Shown here: in pieces, positions 13,281-25,827 of the stretch
How the letters are laid out: each line of letters begins with the position of its first letter
Numbering within the stretch: the first letter of the stretch is position 1
Source: Citrus sinensis
Taxonomy: Eukaryota > Streptophyta > Magnoliopsida > Sapindales > Rutaceae
Reading direction: 5' to 3'
Assembly: GCF_022201045.2 (NCBI RefSeq)
Contig: NC_068562.1
Span: 6,802,001-6,866,000, forward strand
Length of the DNA: 64,000 bases
Program-made: the position numbers and the translations under genes
The notes under the pieces: generated by a model
The model's database searches: none
Told to the model about the DNA's origin: nothing
The model's input: only the letters and a program-made list of their open reading frames with translations

Positions 13281-15741
13281 TCAATTTATTTGAGCTTTCT
13301 TCATGCTCCAGGCTCTCAGGCTCGTAATGTTTACCTTCTCAGTTCCATTGTTGAAAGCATACAAGTGAGCCTTGTCATGAATTGCCAAGGTTGGATAAAT
13401 TCTAGCTGTGATACAAGCTTTGCCGCCTCCACCAAAGCTTTCGACTATAGAGCGATCAATCTATATATAAACAACCAAATCATCAAAACTGCTTGTATTG
13501 TTCATGGTCAACTAATAGATTCTCATATGTTAATTAATAGCAACTCACCAGACTTCTTATCGATAACTTCTCATGAACTGGATCCAGATCCAGAAATGCT
13601 CCATAGCTGGTCTTATCATTATCGTCATTTATGGAAGACCTATTAAACCAAAAATAAGAGGAGAGATGGGTAAAAGATATAACTTGCGGCAAGAAATTTA
13701 TTAGAGCTTGAGTGAGAGAGAGAAAAAACGGTCATTAATACCTGCTTTGATCACTGCACATGAGCACTATATGTCTGTCCTGCCCTTTGAATATTCTGAA
13801 GAATACTGCTGTATACTCTTGCAAGCCATTTGAAGCCAAAACTAGCAGCCCAAATGGACCTAGAGCACCTTTAACTGATGCACCCCTTTTGGCTACAGAG
13901 AAATTGCGGGTTGGTCCAAATTGAGTCCAGCACTTCCGCTTTCTCAAAAGCAGTTGTCTGAAATGAGATCTCAACATCTGCCTGTAAAATAAATGGATAG
14001 TAAAGATTTAAAAACCCCTTATGCCCTTAATTTGGCAGTTGCCTATTACTTTAATTGAAGCAAGAACTAACCTGTGCAGCTGTGATACCAGTTATTCCAA
14101 CCATTGATCCTCTCTCCAGCAATTTGGCCGGCCATTTAACTTGGTTACCACGAAGCTTTTCGATTTCAGAAATAGGCCATTGCATCAGTTGTCTCCCAGA
14201 TTTATCAAGCCAGAGGTTCCTAGGAGTTGCCTGAAAAATGAGTCCAAGAAAAGATGGTTAATGATTGATGGCTTGCCACTAAAACAACTAAATGATTTAT
14301 TTTAACAGATTTCTTACTAAAGTGTTACTGATACTATAGTTTCCATATGCTATTATATTAATCAAGATCTTCAAAATTAAGTCGGAACTTGGAAAAATAT
14401 TCAGTTAAACAATAATTATTCACCAATTTACCTGTAATCCAGCCCAACCCTTCTTGAGATTATCACTGCGAGTAGATGACTCATTAATCCATCCCCACAA
14501 AATCCGCCTGTTCTTAGCACTATCAAAGAAAGTCTTAGAAGCATAAAATTTTCCATAGTCATATCTTAATCCAGAATTATCATCGAAGGAACCCTCTTCT
14601 GCAATGTGTGTATCTGTGGTAATGTTGTACGTCCCAATTGTGTAATAGTCCTGCTGATAATTACTTAAGCTTACCTTAAGCACATGTTTAATGTTCGGTC
14701 CAATAACCGATGTATCAACACCCTTTGGGCTCTTGGTGGAAACAGGAAAAAAATCTGGACACTCCCACATTCCGGATTGGTTTGTAGAATATAAAGATTG
14801 TTCAGCCTTAGTCCAATTTACAAAATCTTTGCTTCTATACAGAATAGCTAGCCCCGTGTCATTTATTTTGCTTCCAATGATCACTCTCCATATCTTATCG
14901 GGACCTATCCAAGCTGTGGTTGGGTCTCTAAACGAACCTGGATCAATTTGGTCAGCTGGAACCATTAATGGATTTTCTGGTGGCTTAATCCATTCCTTAA
15001 GGTAAGGGTCAGATAAATTTTTCGGCACAGCCAAATTCTGCACTTGTTTATTGCCAGCATCAATTCCAGTATATAAGACAGCGGGGTTACCCCCAGGAAG
15101 GATTGTGACAGAACCTGACCAGCAACTATTGGCATCGAATGGCTGTGATGGATAGATGGCTGCATCATGTGGTGTCCAGTTAACCATATCCGTTGACGTA
15201 GAGTGTCCCCATACAACCGTGTCCCACAGCTTGTATTGATAAAAGAAGTGATAAATTCCCTTGTAAATCATAGACCCTGAAGAAATTTACACTACACCAT
15301 TACATTATTTCGACCATTATAGATTGATTATTTCTCAACCAAATTAGGATGAAACATATAGACCAAGACAAAATGGCAACAACAACTACCAGAAAAGCAG
15401 AGAAGTACTAACCGTTGGGATCTGCATATGCAAACACACCCATTTGTCCAGGCCGTAATCAGAACATGAGACCAAACAAATGTTAGAGACACAAGTAAGG
15501 AAGTAAAGATTAAAAATTCAAAACGAGATAAGACAGAAATGAAAAAAGATTTACCATTCATCCAGCTACTAGGAGGCTGGAAATGATAGCCGGTTCGATA
15601 AGGTTGACTGGTGATAGAAGAAGAAAAAGATTGACACGTTTGAAGGGTTCTGTAAACGTGTTGTGATGCTTCAAGCTTGACAAAAACATGGCCTAGAAAG
15701 AGAGCAAAGAAAATGAACAGACAGATAGAAGAATAGCCCAT
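13281..15741 (-). pseudogene. GH32 cell-wall invertase-like gene (copy B) with one frameshift in exon 5
   Basis: Exons (minus): 15741-15555, 15421-15413 (9-nt mini-exon), 15276-14432, 14230-14072, 13981-13742, 13639-13549, 13460-13281. All splice sites are consensus. Signal peptide [27 protein letters not shown] supplies the nucleophile Asp, FRDPTTAW the stabiliser, and WECPDF the acid/base Glu. Exon 5 carries CCCC at 13883-13886 where copy E has CCC. The extra base shifts the frame in the QKGASVKG block, giving a stop after about 436 residues and loss of most of the C-terminal beta-sandwich. Without it the gene would be full length. Strand SLSNYQQDYYTIG replaces SLDDTKH, so the Asp/Lys pair tied to sucrose use is missing. 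It could be a real pseudogene, a sequencing error in a homopolymer, or a null allele of a fructan-exohydrolase-like enzyme. Confidence 0.85.
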
Positions 15742-15830
15742 GGTTTGTTAATGAGAAATGCAAAACGCAGACTGCATGTCTTATAGAACGCGTTGTGCTT
15801 TGAAAAGTCGACAGAGAACTGACCTTTACT

Positions 15831-15837
15831 TTTATAA
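15831..15837 (-). promoter_or_regulatory. TATA-like element of copy B
   Basis: TTATAAA on the minus strand, about 90 bp upstream of the copy B ATG (15741). Plausible distance for a core promoter; not tested. Confidence 0.45.
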
Positions 15838-16045
15838 GTCTTTATGATAGATTTTACACGTTACGTGCTATATGGTGTGAATTTCTATGTTTTAACAAAA
15901 TCCATACCAATCCTTACAAAGAATTGTATATATATATATATTTTGCTTATGTTTGATTTCTCAGCAACTCTGGAGTCCAGATTTTGACAAAATCTTGATG
16001 TCCATTTGCAGGAATACTGTGCAGAAATTTTTTGTGCTTCTGTAA

Positions 16046-16726
16046 TGTTGAGTATGAACTACAAATTAGTTATATAGTCAAGTGCGACAGGTCGGTTGAA
16101 GACTTGTCAGTACTATGACATGTCGGTTGGAGTCCCTGAGAAGGCTATATGACAAAGATATTTTGTCCTCTGTGTGTACAAGGAAGACATGTGACTTCGC
16201 ATGTGATTCACTTAAAGGAGACGACAGCTTGAGCTGCCGTTTCATCACTTAGAATAAACAAGATGAAGACACGTGGCCAGGAGGCTGATCAGAAGTCAGT
16301 TAAGGCTGTTAACCTGTGCGGGAAGCTGCTGGACTTTATCACTGAACACAGGGGAAGCATGCTGGTGATTGGGAGACCTTTTCTGATCGAACATTGCTTA
16401 TATATATAGCTCGGTACCTTGGAATACTGATATGTGTGTTAGTCGTAATCTTCTCTAAAGAACTTGTACTCTGTCGACACTCATTCAATAAGCTTGGATT
16501 CACCTTTTTCACAGTGGGCGTAGGCTTCCATAGCCGAACCACTATAAGTTTCCTCTGTGTTGTTCTTTCTGTTCTTTGATTCTTTCTTTGATTTTCTTTG
16601 GTTGTTAAGATTGTTTAAGCGTTCATTCAACTGAGTACTGATCATCTACAATTTTAGATACAAGAACCTTTCTTGAGTGGATCTTGGTGAGCCATTATCA
16701 GTTCTTTACTGGTATTTGGTTTGACA
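16046..16726. mobile_element. solo LTR, Ty1/copia type
   Basis: A 681-bp block begins TGTTG and ends GACA. It is flanked on both sides by the same 5 bp, TGTAA (16041-16045 and 16727-16731). Inside are a TATA-like tract (about 16399-16408) and, downstream of it, the GTGG(A/G)CGTAGGC....CCGAACCAC segment (about 16516-16542) common in the R/U5 part of plant copia LTRs. No internal region or second LTR is present, so it looks like the product of LTR-LTR recombination. It lies between invertase copies B and C. Confidence 0.68.
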
Positions 16727-16868
16727 TGTAATACATTTTCGAGAAAGAGAATAACACATATAAGTTAAGAATAGAGTGAGAAGAAATGAGAAATGATCCT
16801 CTTTTTGTCTAAAATAGTTTTTACTGCTTAATCCTTCACTGTATAATCTTCATTGCAGCTATTTTGTT

Positions 16869-19800
16869 TTAATTAATTTGGGCTCTCTCCATGCTCCAGC
16901 CACTAAGAGTTGTGATTTTTACACCTTCAGTTTCCGCAGTTAAAAGCATATCGTTGTGCCCTATCATCAGTTGCCAAGATTGGGTAAACCCTGGCTGTGA
17001 TACAAGCTTTGCCTCCAACACCAAAGCTCTCAACAGTAGAGTGATTAATCTGCCAAAAATGGTTATCATGAAATGGGTTAAAGCAAAAATCTATAAATGT
17101 GTCAAAGGAGAAAGGAATTGGCAAATAGAGCACAACTGCAGAACAGTTAGAACATAATTTTGCTCCTTGATACATGCTCCTTTATACACGGCTCATTTAC
17201 GCCCACAATTAGCCCTCAGTCTGCACCGGATTTATAGCAATTATTTTTAAATTCTTTTCTTTCCAGTTTTTTGTATAGCAATTAAGTTCTTTCAATTTCC
17301 AGTTCGTAGGCTTGTGTATAGAGCTTGTTCTGTAACTTGGAAAATTAATAAGAGAAATTATTTATTCTCTATATTCTTTCATCTACCTTAGTGTCTGCTG
17401 CATACTGTAGATTTGTCTGTTTTGGTTCTTAATCTCTGTGTATTTTTAACTTTGTATAACCAACAAAAATTGGCCATATTTTACGGCAATGTTAATATCA
17501 ACTCACCAAACTCCCCCGTGACAGTTTCTCGTGAACTGGGTCCACATTCAGAAAAGTCCCATTAGTGGTCTTATCTTTGTCAATTGTCATTGTCCAAGGA
17601 TGACCTGTTACCAAAAGTAAAAATTAAAATATAATGACAGCAAAGAAGAGTTGGAAAACATGAAGTTTGATACGGAATTTAGAAAGTGGAAGAGAGGAAG
17701 TGAAGAAGCTGCTTTGGTCGCTGCACGTAAGCACTTCATAATTGTTTTGGCCTCTGAATATTCTGGAAAACACAGCCGTGCACTCTTTTTAAGCCGTTTG
17801 AAGCCAAAACTTGCAAACCAAATGGACCTAAGGCTCCATTAACTGATGCACCTTTCGGCTACAGAGCAACTGTGGATTGGTCCAACTGGAGTCCGGCATT
17901 TCTGCTTTCTCCAAATCTGTTATCTCAAACGAAATCTCAACATCTGCCTGCAAAACACAGAAAATATAATAGGTAGGATGTGGTGGTGGATCAAAATTAA
18001 GGGTGTCAGTTAGTTTTTGTGTTGGATATCTAGTATGCTAGGCCTAGCGTCACAACACCATTGTCAGTGGCGGATCTACAGCTGATCTGGTCCAGAAAAA
18101 ATCATTTAAACCTCTTATATTTTGATTAATTTTATATAACGACAGAGTTTTATTTTAGTTTCATATATATATATATATCCCTAATTCAGTTACCTTTATG
18201 TTTTCATCAATTTCATATAACAACAGAATTTTTATTTTATTTTCAAATATGTCCCTAATTCAATTATATGTTTTTTTTCCAATTGAAATTAATGACTTAT
18301 TTTATAAAATGATTAAATTATATATTTATTGAATAGATTAAAAACATTAGGGGTCTAAAATGTTATCATTGCTTTAATTTATTTTTAAAAATTTTAATTG
18401 AAAAAAGTATGTCAATGTAATATAACATCGTCTCTAATATTAAAAGTACTAAAAAAAATAAAAGTAATAATTATTAACATTTCCAAAAGAAATTTATGTG
18501 AATTTTGAGATTTTATTTATTAGTTACATTGACTAAGATGACAAGTTAGAAAATAAAATTTATGTATTTTGAGGAGATTTTGATTGAAGAATCATCAGCA
18601 TCTAGTTTTTAAAAAAGAGTCAGAGTGACTGACAAAGAAATTACAGTACCAAATACTTTTTTGCTGGGTTAAATTTAATTTATTATTGAAGTTTTTGACT
18701 AACAATATTTTTATAATTTAAAAAGGTAAATAGATTTTAATTGTTTAATTTATTTAAGCCTCAAAATTAAGTACTTTTCAAATATAAAAGTTCTACTTGT
18801 AATTTTTAATTGATTATAATTACATGCATTGATTTATTCTAACTTGAAACTCTTAATTGATTCATTAATTCTTATATAATTACATGTTATTATAGGTTGT
18901 AATTTCAGATTTCATGATTAAAAAATAGTATTTTTATATTTAAATTATCTTTTGTTTTTTACAATTTTTATATAATTTTTTGTTTAAAAAACATATTTAT
19001 AAGGTTTTTCATGTCTCCTTTATTTAATGTACTTCTTTTTACTCATGAATGTTTATACTCACTTTAAAATATAAAATTATCTTTTGTTTAGGTCAGGGTA
19101 ATACAAACTCCTGAATCTGCTCCTGACCATTATTATACTAAGCGTAGACCAACCTATACAGGCTTTTGTGATACCAGTAATTTCAAGCAATGATCCTCCT
19201 TCCAGAAATTTGTTGGGAAATTTTGCTTCGTTCCCACGAAGCCTTTCAATTTCCGCTATAGGCCACTGAATCAGTTGTTCTCCGGATTCGCCTAGCCAAA
19301 GACTCCTAGGAATCCCTGCAAAATGAGCTCAAGAAACGTGTCTGAATGACTTAAAGATGACGGGCCACTTGGCCAAATGAATGCATAGTTTAAAAATTTC
19401 TCAGTCGACCGAATATTAAATTATTGCTTGCTAATTCTATGCTATTATATATATTAATCAAGGGCCTTTGTTTGACTTTGTTACGCTGACCACATGCTTG
19501 CAACAAACTCACTGAAAGAATGATTATTATTAAATTACCTGTAATCCAGACCATCCCTTGTTGACATCATCATTCTGAATACATGATTCATTAATCCATC
19601 CCCACAAAATTCGCCGGTTCTTAGCACTATCAAAGAAAGTCTTTGAAGCATAGAATTGGCCATAATCATATCTTAATCCCGAAACACCCTTCATTGAACC
19701 CTCCTCTGGAATGTACTTATCTGTTGTAACATTATAAGTACCAATAGTGTAACTGTCAGAAAATGTTTATTCAAAGCTAACCTTGAGAACATGCTCAATG

Positions 19801-20868
19801 TTTGGTCCAATAGCCGATGTGTCGACACCGTTTAGGCTATTAGTATAAACCCGAAAAAGATCCGGACACTCCCACATTCCAGTTTGGCTGACAGAGTAGA
19901 GTGGATTTTGCAACTTTAACCCAATGTACAAAATCTTTGCTTCTATACAGAACTGCCAACCCTTGGTCCATAATTTGGCTCCCCATGATCATTCTCCATC
20001 TTATCAGGACCAAGCCAAGCAGTGGTTGGATCTCTGAATAAGCTTGGTCCATTTCGTTCAGTGCGCAAGATTAATGGATTCTTTTGGTGACTTAACCCAT
20101 TCTCTAAGCTAAAGGTCAGATAAATTTTTGGGCACAGCCAAGTTCTGCACTTGTCTGTTTTCTAGGTCCATTCCAGTATATTAGATGGCTGGCTTTGCCT
20201 CCGGGCAGGATTGTGGCAGAACCAGACTAGCAAGCATTGATATCAACAGGCTGTGATAGATAGATGGCTTGATCATGTGAGGTCCAGTTAATGAGATCTA
20301 CACTTCTTAATAAATCTAGGAGAAGAATTCAAAAGCTTTTATGAGACGTTAATTCATTTTTTGGCAATCAAATTTCAATATTGCAGCATCAGCACACTAT
20401 TATACACTTCTGAAACATCACAACTGAACATTTGAGTTATTTCACGTGGATTATTTATTATTAAAGTTGAGATAAAATGTATATCCAGGAAAAAAATTTT
20501 AATATGTAACTAGCTAGAAAAGAGGGGGGGGGGGGGGACCAACCATTCGGATATGAACTCCATATTTCCATTTGTGCATGCGAAAACATTACATTTTCGA
20601 AAATATAGGAAAAACAAAAAAGTTATCAGCTGAAGCAAATGTGTGAGATATAAACAACCAGATTAAGAAAGAAAGAAAAATGAAATACCATTGAGCCAGT
20701 TCTGAAGAGGCTGAAAATGATAACCAGTTCTATAAGGTTGACTTGTGGAAGTAGATCCAGAAGTTTGAAGGAATGAAACAGAGAAAAGAAAAATAATGAA
20801 CAGATAGAAGCAGTGGCCACATCCATGTATGCTTGTTTTGCTTGAGAAGAGAATGATATGCAAGCCAT
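16869..20868 (-). pseudogene. GH32 acid invertase pseudogene (copy C), multiply broken
   Basis: Exon 1 remnant (about 20868-20689) keeps [17 protein letters not shown] but lacks the segment after the signal peptide. The mini-exon at about 20553-20545 reads ATCCGAATG with no AG acceptor before it. Exon 3 (about 20310-19545) has lost its first part, has a stop at the Trp of NGCWSGS, and has more frameshifts. Exon 4 (about 19320-19150) is fairly well kept. Exon 5 (about 17950-17705) has a frameshift at the QKGASV block. Exon 6 (about 17607-17497) is shifted, and exon 7 (about 17049-16869) is shifted in the AFN(N)GTE block. The intron 4 equivalent carries a 1.06-kb transposon. No functional product is possible. 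Confidence 0.88.
18065..19125. mobile_element. non-autonomous hAT-like element inside copy C
   Basis: 1,061 bp, AT-rich, without an ORF. The left end is CAGTGGCGGATCTACAG. The right end, read inward on the other strand, is CAGGAGCAGATTCAGGAG, an imperfect terminal inverted repeat. Flanks are 8-bp near-identical duplications: ACCATTGT (18057-18064) and ACCATTAT (19126-19133). An 8-bp duplication with CAG ends fits hAT. It explains why this intron is about 1 kb longer than in the sister genes. Confidence 0.7.
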
Positions 20869-22100
20869 GTTATGTACGAGAATTTGTAAGCACTTTTCAA
20901 GCCATTACGTATTTGGTCAAATTGATATATTACAGTTACAAGATGCCGTGTGTGATTTTCCGCTTCACATTTCGGAAAGTCATAAGTCGATCGCGTGTTT
21001 ATTCTTATTTTTCCTGGAAACACTAAGGCAAAAAATATAACTCTTCCCCTGCAGCTTGGATTAAAGTATAGATTTTCAAACACCTTCATAGCTCTCCATA
21101 TTATGTTATTAAGTTTATGTTGACTCTTAACGGTTCATAAGTGTTTTTTTTTTTATGATAGTAAATATTGAAATATTGATTTCTAAATTCTAAGTGTTCT
21201 TATTTTTTAACTGTTTAAATTGAAAGTCCATAAGAGTGTGACTGAGTGATTTTCAAGTAACTTTATTTTATTAATCACCTAAATTTAAATTTTAGAGAGT
21301 TGATAGAATAAAAAATATATTTAGATTTTGTCCATAAAAAAAAAAGACTGTTTAAATTGATGGTGTATATAAAGCCTTTGAAAAGGTTTGAACTTCAAAA
21401 GAATTTCAAGTGCTGGCCTAAGAATTTTTGTATTTTAGTCAAATAAGTCCAGATCAGGTTTGAGATTTAAGCAGATAAGTCCTCATACGTGCAACGTACG
21501 TGAGTCACTTATTCTGACCAGGTCAAACTTCAGTTAATTTTGTTGGAATAAGCGTGAAAGCTCTTCTGGGCTCAACTCGGATACAAAAGGCTGATAAAGA
21601 GCGTCGTAACTTGAGGGATCCTACTGTGCCATTAGGGAGAGGCTTCTGCTAGAACTTGTTTTCTGTAAAGTGATTGACAGTTTTGTAACCTTGAGTTGTA
21701 AAAATTACAAAAGCAGTCGATTTGTTTCTTGGATGGAAGTAGACGACGAGGTGGCTCCCATCAAAATCCTGTGTTTTGTTCTGTTCTTATTTGATCTATT
21801 TATTTGCTTTTTTTATTATTTTTTTTAAATAGCATTATTTTGCACCGATTATTCAACATTCAGAAACTGCTGTTCAAAGATGAATCCCTAATATGAAGAA
21901 TAACACATATTAGATGGGAAACCATATACTAATAACAAAAACAATAAAACTAGAAAACGTTTTCTTTTTTCTTTTTCTTTTTGGTTTTATTGATAAAACC
22001 AATAATTACATTTACAAGGAATCAACAATTAATTAGCAACAAAAACAAAATTTTGCTGCAGCATTTCATTCAGTACAAACTTGTCCACTCCTTTCATTCT
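20869..22100. other. spacer between copies C and D
   Basis: Contains an LTR-like relic at 21541-21858 (listed separately) and otherwise AT-rich sequence with no gene. Confidence 0.5.
21541..21858. mobile_element. short LTR-like relic
   Basis: The 318-bp block starts TGTTGGAAT and ends ATTCAACA, giving TG..CA ends with a short inverted repeat. Inside is a segment GAAGTAGACGACGAGGTGGC resembling the CGTAGGC/CCGAACCAC region of copia LTRs. The flanking 5-mers (AATTT and TTCAG) do not match, so a clean insertion cannot be shown. It may be truncated or half of a rearranged element. Confidence 0.4.
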
Positions 22101-25100
22101 TCAACTAATTTGAGCCTTCTTCATGCTCCATGCACTCAGAGTTGAAATCGTGACAGCCTCAGTTGCATTGTTGAAGGCATACAAGCGAGCCTTATCTTCA
22201 ATTGCCGTGATTGGATAAACTCTGGCTGTGATGCAAGCTCTGCCACTCCCACCAAAGCTTTCAACTATGGAGTGATCAATCTGTAAAACATGTGAAACTC
22301 AGATAGATTCCAGTAATTAAAATTGCTGATGCAGAAAATAATTTTACAGCATGTTCTCATTATATATGATTTTAACTCACCAAGCTCCTTAGAGACAGTT
22401 TGTCTTTAATAGGATCCACATCCACAAAAGCACCATAAGTGGTTTTATCATTATCCTCATTCAAGGAAGACCTGTGCAATTAGAAAGAAAATCAGAAAAA
22501 TAGACTTAATAAAAAAGAAAAAAATTCAAAACACATACAATATATGAAGTTGTGCAAGAAATTGAAAATTGACCTGCTTTGGTCACTGCACATTAGGACA
22601 ACAGGTTTGTTGTCAGCCTTCTTGAATACTCTAAAGAAAACAGATGTGTACTCTTGGGAGTCACTTGAAGCCAAAACTCTCAGCCCAAATGGACCGAGAC
22701 CACCTCTCACTGAGGCATTCTTTGTGTTGCAAAGCCACTGAGCATGAGTCCATCTTGGCCTATACTCTTCAGCTTTGCTGATGTCGGTTATCTCAAAAGT
22801 AATCTCAACATCTGCCTGCGCAGCTGTAACGCCGGTAACTTCATGCAGTTCTCCTGCCTCGAGTCGTTTGTCAAACACATTTATCGGCGGGCTACTGCGA
22901 AGCTGTTCGAGTTCACTAACTGGCCATTGCACCAGTTGTTTCCCGGACCCATCGAGATAAATATTCCTAGGGATTGCCTGCAAAATGAATCCAGATAAAG
23001 TGTCTCTAACAATCAATGATCTTACAACTCACCAAGTTCATAGTTAGTTGCCAAATGTCAACAATTGCAAGCAGTGGCGAAATGAGGACTTTGGTTCAAC
23101 AGGCTTATAATGAAGAAACCACGTATTTAAGTAGGGCTATCAGGTTCGGTTTGCTTTTAGAAAACCGAACCGAACCGAACCGAGTTCATTCATTTCAAAG
23201 CAATCTGAACAGAACAGACCCAAACAGGGGGCCAAAAAAATAAAAATTCATATAATAGTCATTATGCTTGTTAAACTATATATTTAGATCGAAAACTAAA
23301 TTTCTTTGGATTGAAAATTTTAAACTAAAAATTGAAATCCTATACTTGAGTAGACCAAAATAAAAATTTTGTAAATTAAATGGGGGAAAACATTATTTTT
23401 TTAGAAAAAAAAGGTAAATTTTAAATAAGACCCTTTTAAAATTTTTCAACTTGAGTGATTTATTCCATCGAGACCACAATATAAGTTCATTTATACGTGT
23501 TTGAAACGGAGACCTACATAAATGCAGTGAATAATCATTAAATTACCTGAACTCCGGCCCAACCCTTCTTGATATCATCAGCCACACTTTGTGATTCATT
23601 AATCCAACCCCACAAAATCCTCCTGCTCTTGGCACTATCAAAGAAAGTCTTAGAAGCGTAAAATTTTCCATAGTCATACTTCAATCCCGCATCACCATCA
23701 ATCAATCCCTTATCTGGGGTATATTTATCAGTAGTATAGTTATAGGAACCAATTGTGTAATAATCATGCTTGGTGTCATCCAAGCTTATCTTAAGCACAT
23801 GCTTCACATTTGGTCCAAGAGTTGATGTATCGAGACCACAGTGACTGTTAGGAGCCACCGGGTAAAAATCTACACACTCCCACATTCCTGTGTGCCTGGC
23901 AGCATGCAAGGGGCGTTTAGCCTTAACCCAGTTCAAGAAATCTTTGCTTTTGTACAGAATTGCGAACCCCAAGTCATTAATTTTGCTGCCAATGGCCACT
24001 CTCCAAATATTATCAGGACCTTGCCAAGCAGTTGTTGGGTCTCTGAATGAGCTAGCGTTGATGTTATTTACGTTATCTGGTGCCATCAATGGATTTTTAT
24101 CTGACTTAACCCACTCTTTAAGATAAGGGTCTGATAAATCTTTGGGGTAAGCTATGTTTTGCACTTGTTTCTTATCAGGGTCAATTCCAGTGTACAATAT
24201 GACAGGTTTTTCTCCAGGGAGAATTGTGGCAGAACCCGACCAGCAGCCATTGACATCAGATTTCTGTGACGGGAAGATGGCCGGTGGATGTGGGAACCAG
24301 TTAATCAGATCCCTTGATGTTGAGTGAGCCCACACAATGTTGCCCCACACTGCTCCTTTTGGATTGTATTGGTAGAATAGGTGATAAATTCCCTTGTAAA
24401 TCATAGGACCTGAAATTTATATCTCATTACAATACTTGTAACTTGAATGGTAACTAGGAAAAAAAAAATCTAACAAAGAGCCAGGGAAAGACCAATTCCA
24501 AGCTTTAATGAGACATCAACTCATCATTTTGGCAATTGAATTTCAGTCCAAACTTCAAGTATCAGCAGAATGGCAAAGCGGAAAACGAAAAGGCACTATT
24601 GAAACTCTGAGTCTCAAAGAAAATTCTGAAATTTTAATGCCCTATTTATACCAAGACCCCAAGAATCCGAAATTAACAGAATAAGCTCGGATTATTATTA
24701 CATGAAAAAAAAAACCTATAAACCATAATAACAATAAACGAAACAAATTACACTTGAATTTAACAACAAGAATCACTTATGATATATAAAATGATTTAGA
24801 TAAAGATACGCATATTTGACTATCTAAATAATACAATTTTATTGACTTCTTTTAGAGCTTTAAAATATTACATTATGAGCAAATATCTTAAACCATAAAT
24901 AACATCTGCTCATATACTCGTAATATTTAGTATTATACATATCTATGATTTTAGATTTGATTATTTCTTACAATTGAGAGAAAATATATAGTTAAGAAAC
25001 CAATTTGACAACTAGGTAGAGCAAGAGCAAAAAAGTACTAACCATTGGGATCTGCATAACATAATTGTCCACGCCAGAATGATCAGAGGTTCAAATAAAA

Positions 25101-25379
25101 AAAAAATGTTAGAGATAACAAGTCGATTAAAAAAAGTAATGGAAATTAGAAAAAGAAAAATTAAATCGGTGGAAGAAAATTACCATTGATCCAATGCCAT
25201 GGAGGCTGAAAATGGTAACCTGTTCTGTAAGGTTGAAATCTATAATCCCATGGCGTTTTAGTTTCATTTTGAGGAGTTTGAAGTCTGCTGTAAATGTGAT
25301 GTGTTGCTTCAAGTTCCACAATTCCATGGCCAAATAAAACAGTAAATAAAAGAAGTAAACATAAAGAAAACTTGGCCAT
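22101..25379 (-). CDS. cell-wall invertase, GH32 beta-fructofuranosidase (copy D, 580 aa)
   Basis: Exons (minus): 25379-25184, 25051-25043 (9-nt mini-exon), 24409-23547, 22977-22574, 22471-22381, 22280-22101. All are in frame. Signal peptide about residues 1-24 ([19 protein letters not shown]). Catalytic Asp66 lies in NDPNG (split over three exons), Asp192 in FRDPT and acid/base Glu246 in WECVDF. Val rather than Pro follows the Cys, unlike copies B and E (WECPDF). LDDTKHDYY keeps the Asp/Lys pair associated with sucrose hydrolysis. Exon 22977-22574 is the exact fusion of exons 4 and 5 of the sister genes (VTAAQ joined to ADVEI), so one intron is gone. Predicted role: secreted, apoplastic cleavage of sucrose to glucose and fructose for phloem unloading and sink supply. 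Invertase versus fructan exohydrolase cannot be settled from sequence alone. Confidence 0.92.
23163..23182. repeat. (CCGAA)n short tandem repeat in an intron of copy D
   Basis: About four CCGAA units inside a CGGTTT/AAACCG inverted motif (23145-23182). The motif resembles the end of a small hAT-type MITE, but no second end or target duplication was found. Confidence 0.5.
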
Positions 25380-25436
25380 GTTTGTGGAACCAGTATATAT
25401 AACAAATATTGCTTCTGATTAAAGAATACGAACATG

Positions 25437-25444
25437 TATTTATA
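25437..25444 (-). promoter_or_regulatory. TATA box of copy D
   Basis: TATAAATA on the minus strand, about 58 bp upstream of the ATG at 25379, matching the spacing seen for copy E. Confidence 0.55.
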
Positions 25445-25827
25445 CTAAAATCTGGTCAAGATTGAGCCGAATTATTAGCTGAGACACTTATGGACTGCCT
25501 TGCATTAAGGATTTATACTAAAATTTGAGTTATCTTAAATCCTTAAAAGTACCACAAATAAGATTGGGTAAACTAAAATTGTCTATGATTAGAAATTTTA
25601 TATTCTATTTTCGAAAGCAAATTGTCTATGTATTAATAGGTTCCGTTATCTAATAAGACTTTTTGCAAGTGCTCATTGTCAACACATTGTTACTTACAAC
25701 TGTTACAAGTAAATACATGTTGAAATGAAAATATATGCCCTGTTGTTTATTGGCTTTTAGGCATGGTTAAATGAGTCAGCCTTATAGTCTTCTTGGGAAG
25801 ATTGAAGTTTTTCGTTACTTTTTAAAA

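Noticed and set aside
22492-23016. 174-codon frame as an independent gene
   Set aside because: It is the fused exon 4-5 of invertase copy D plus intron sequence.
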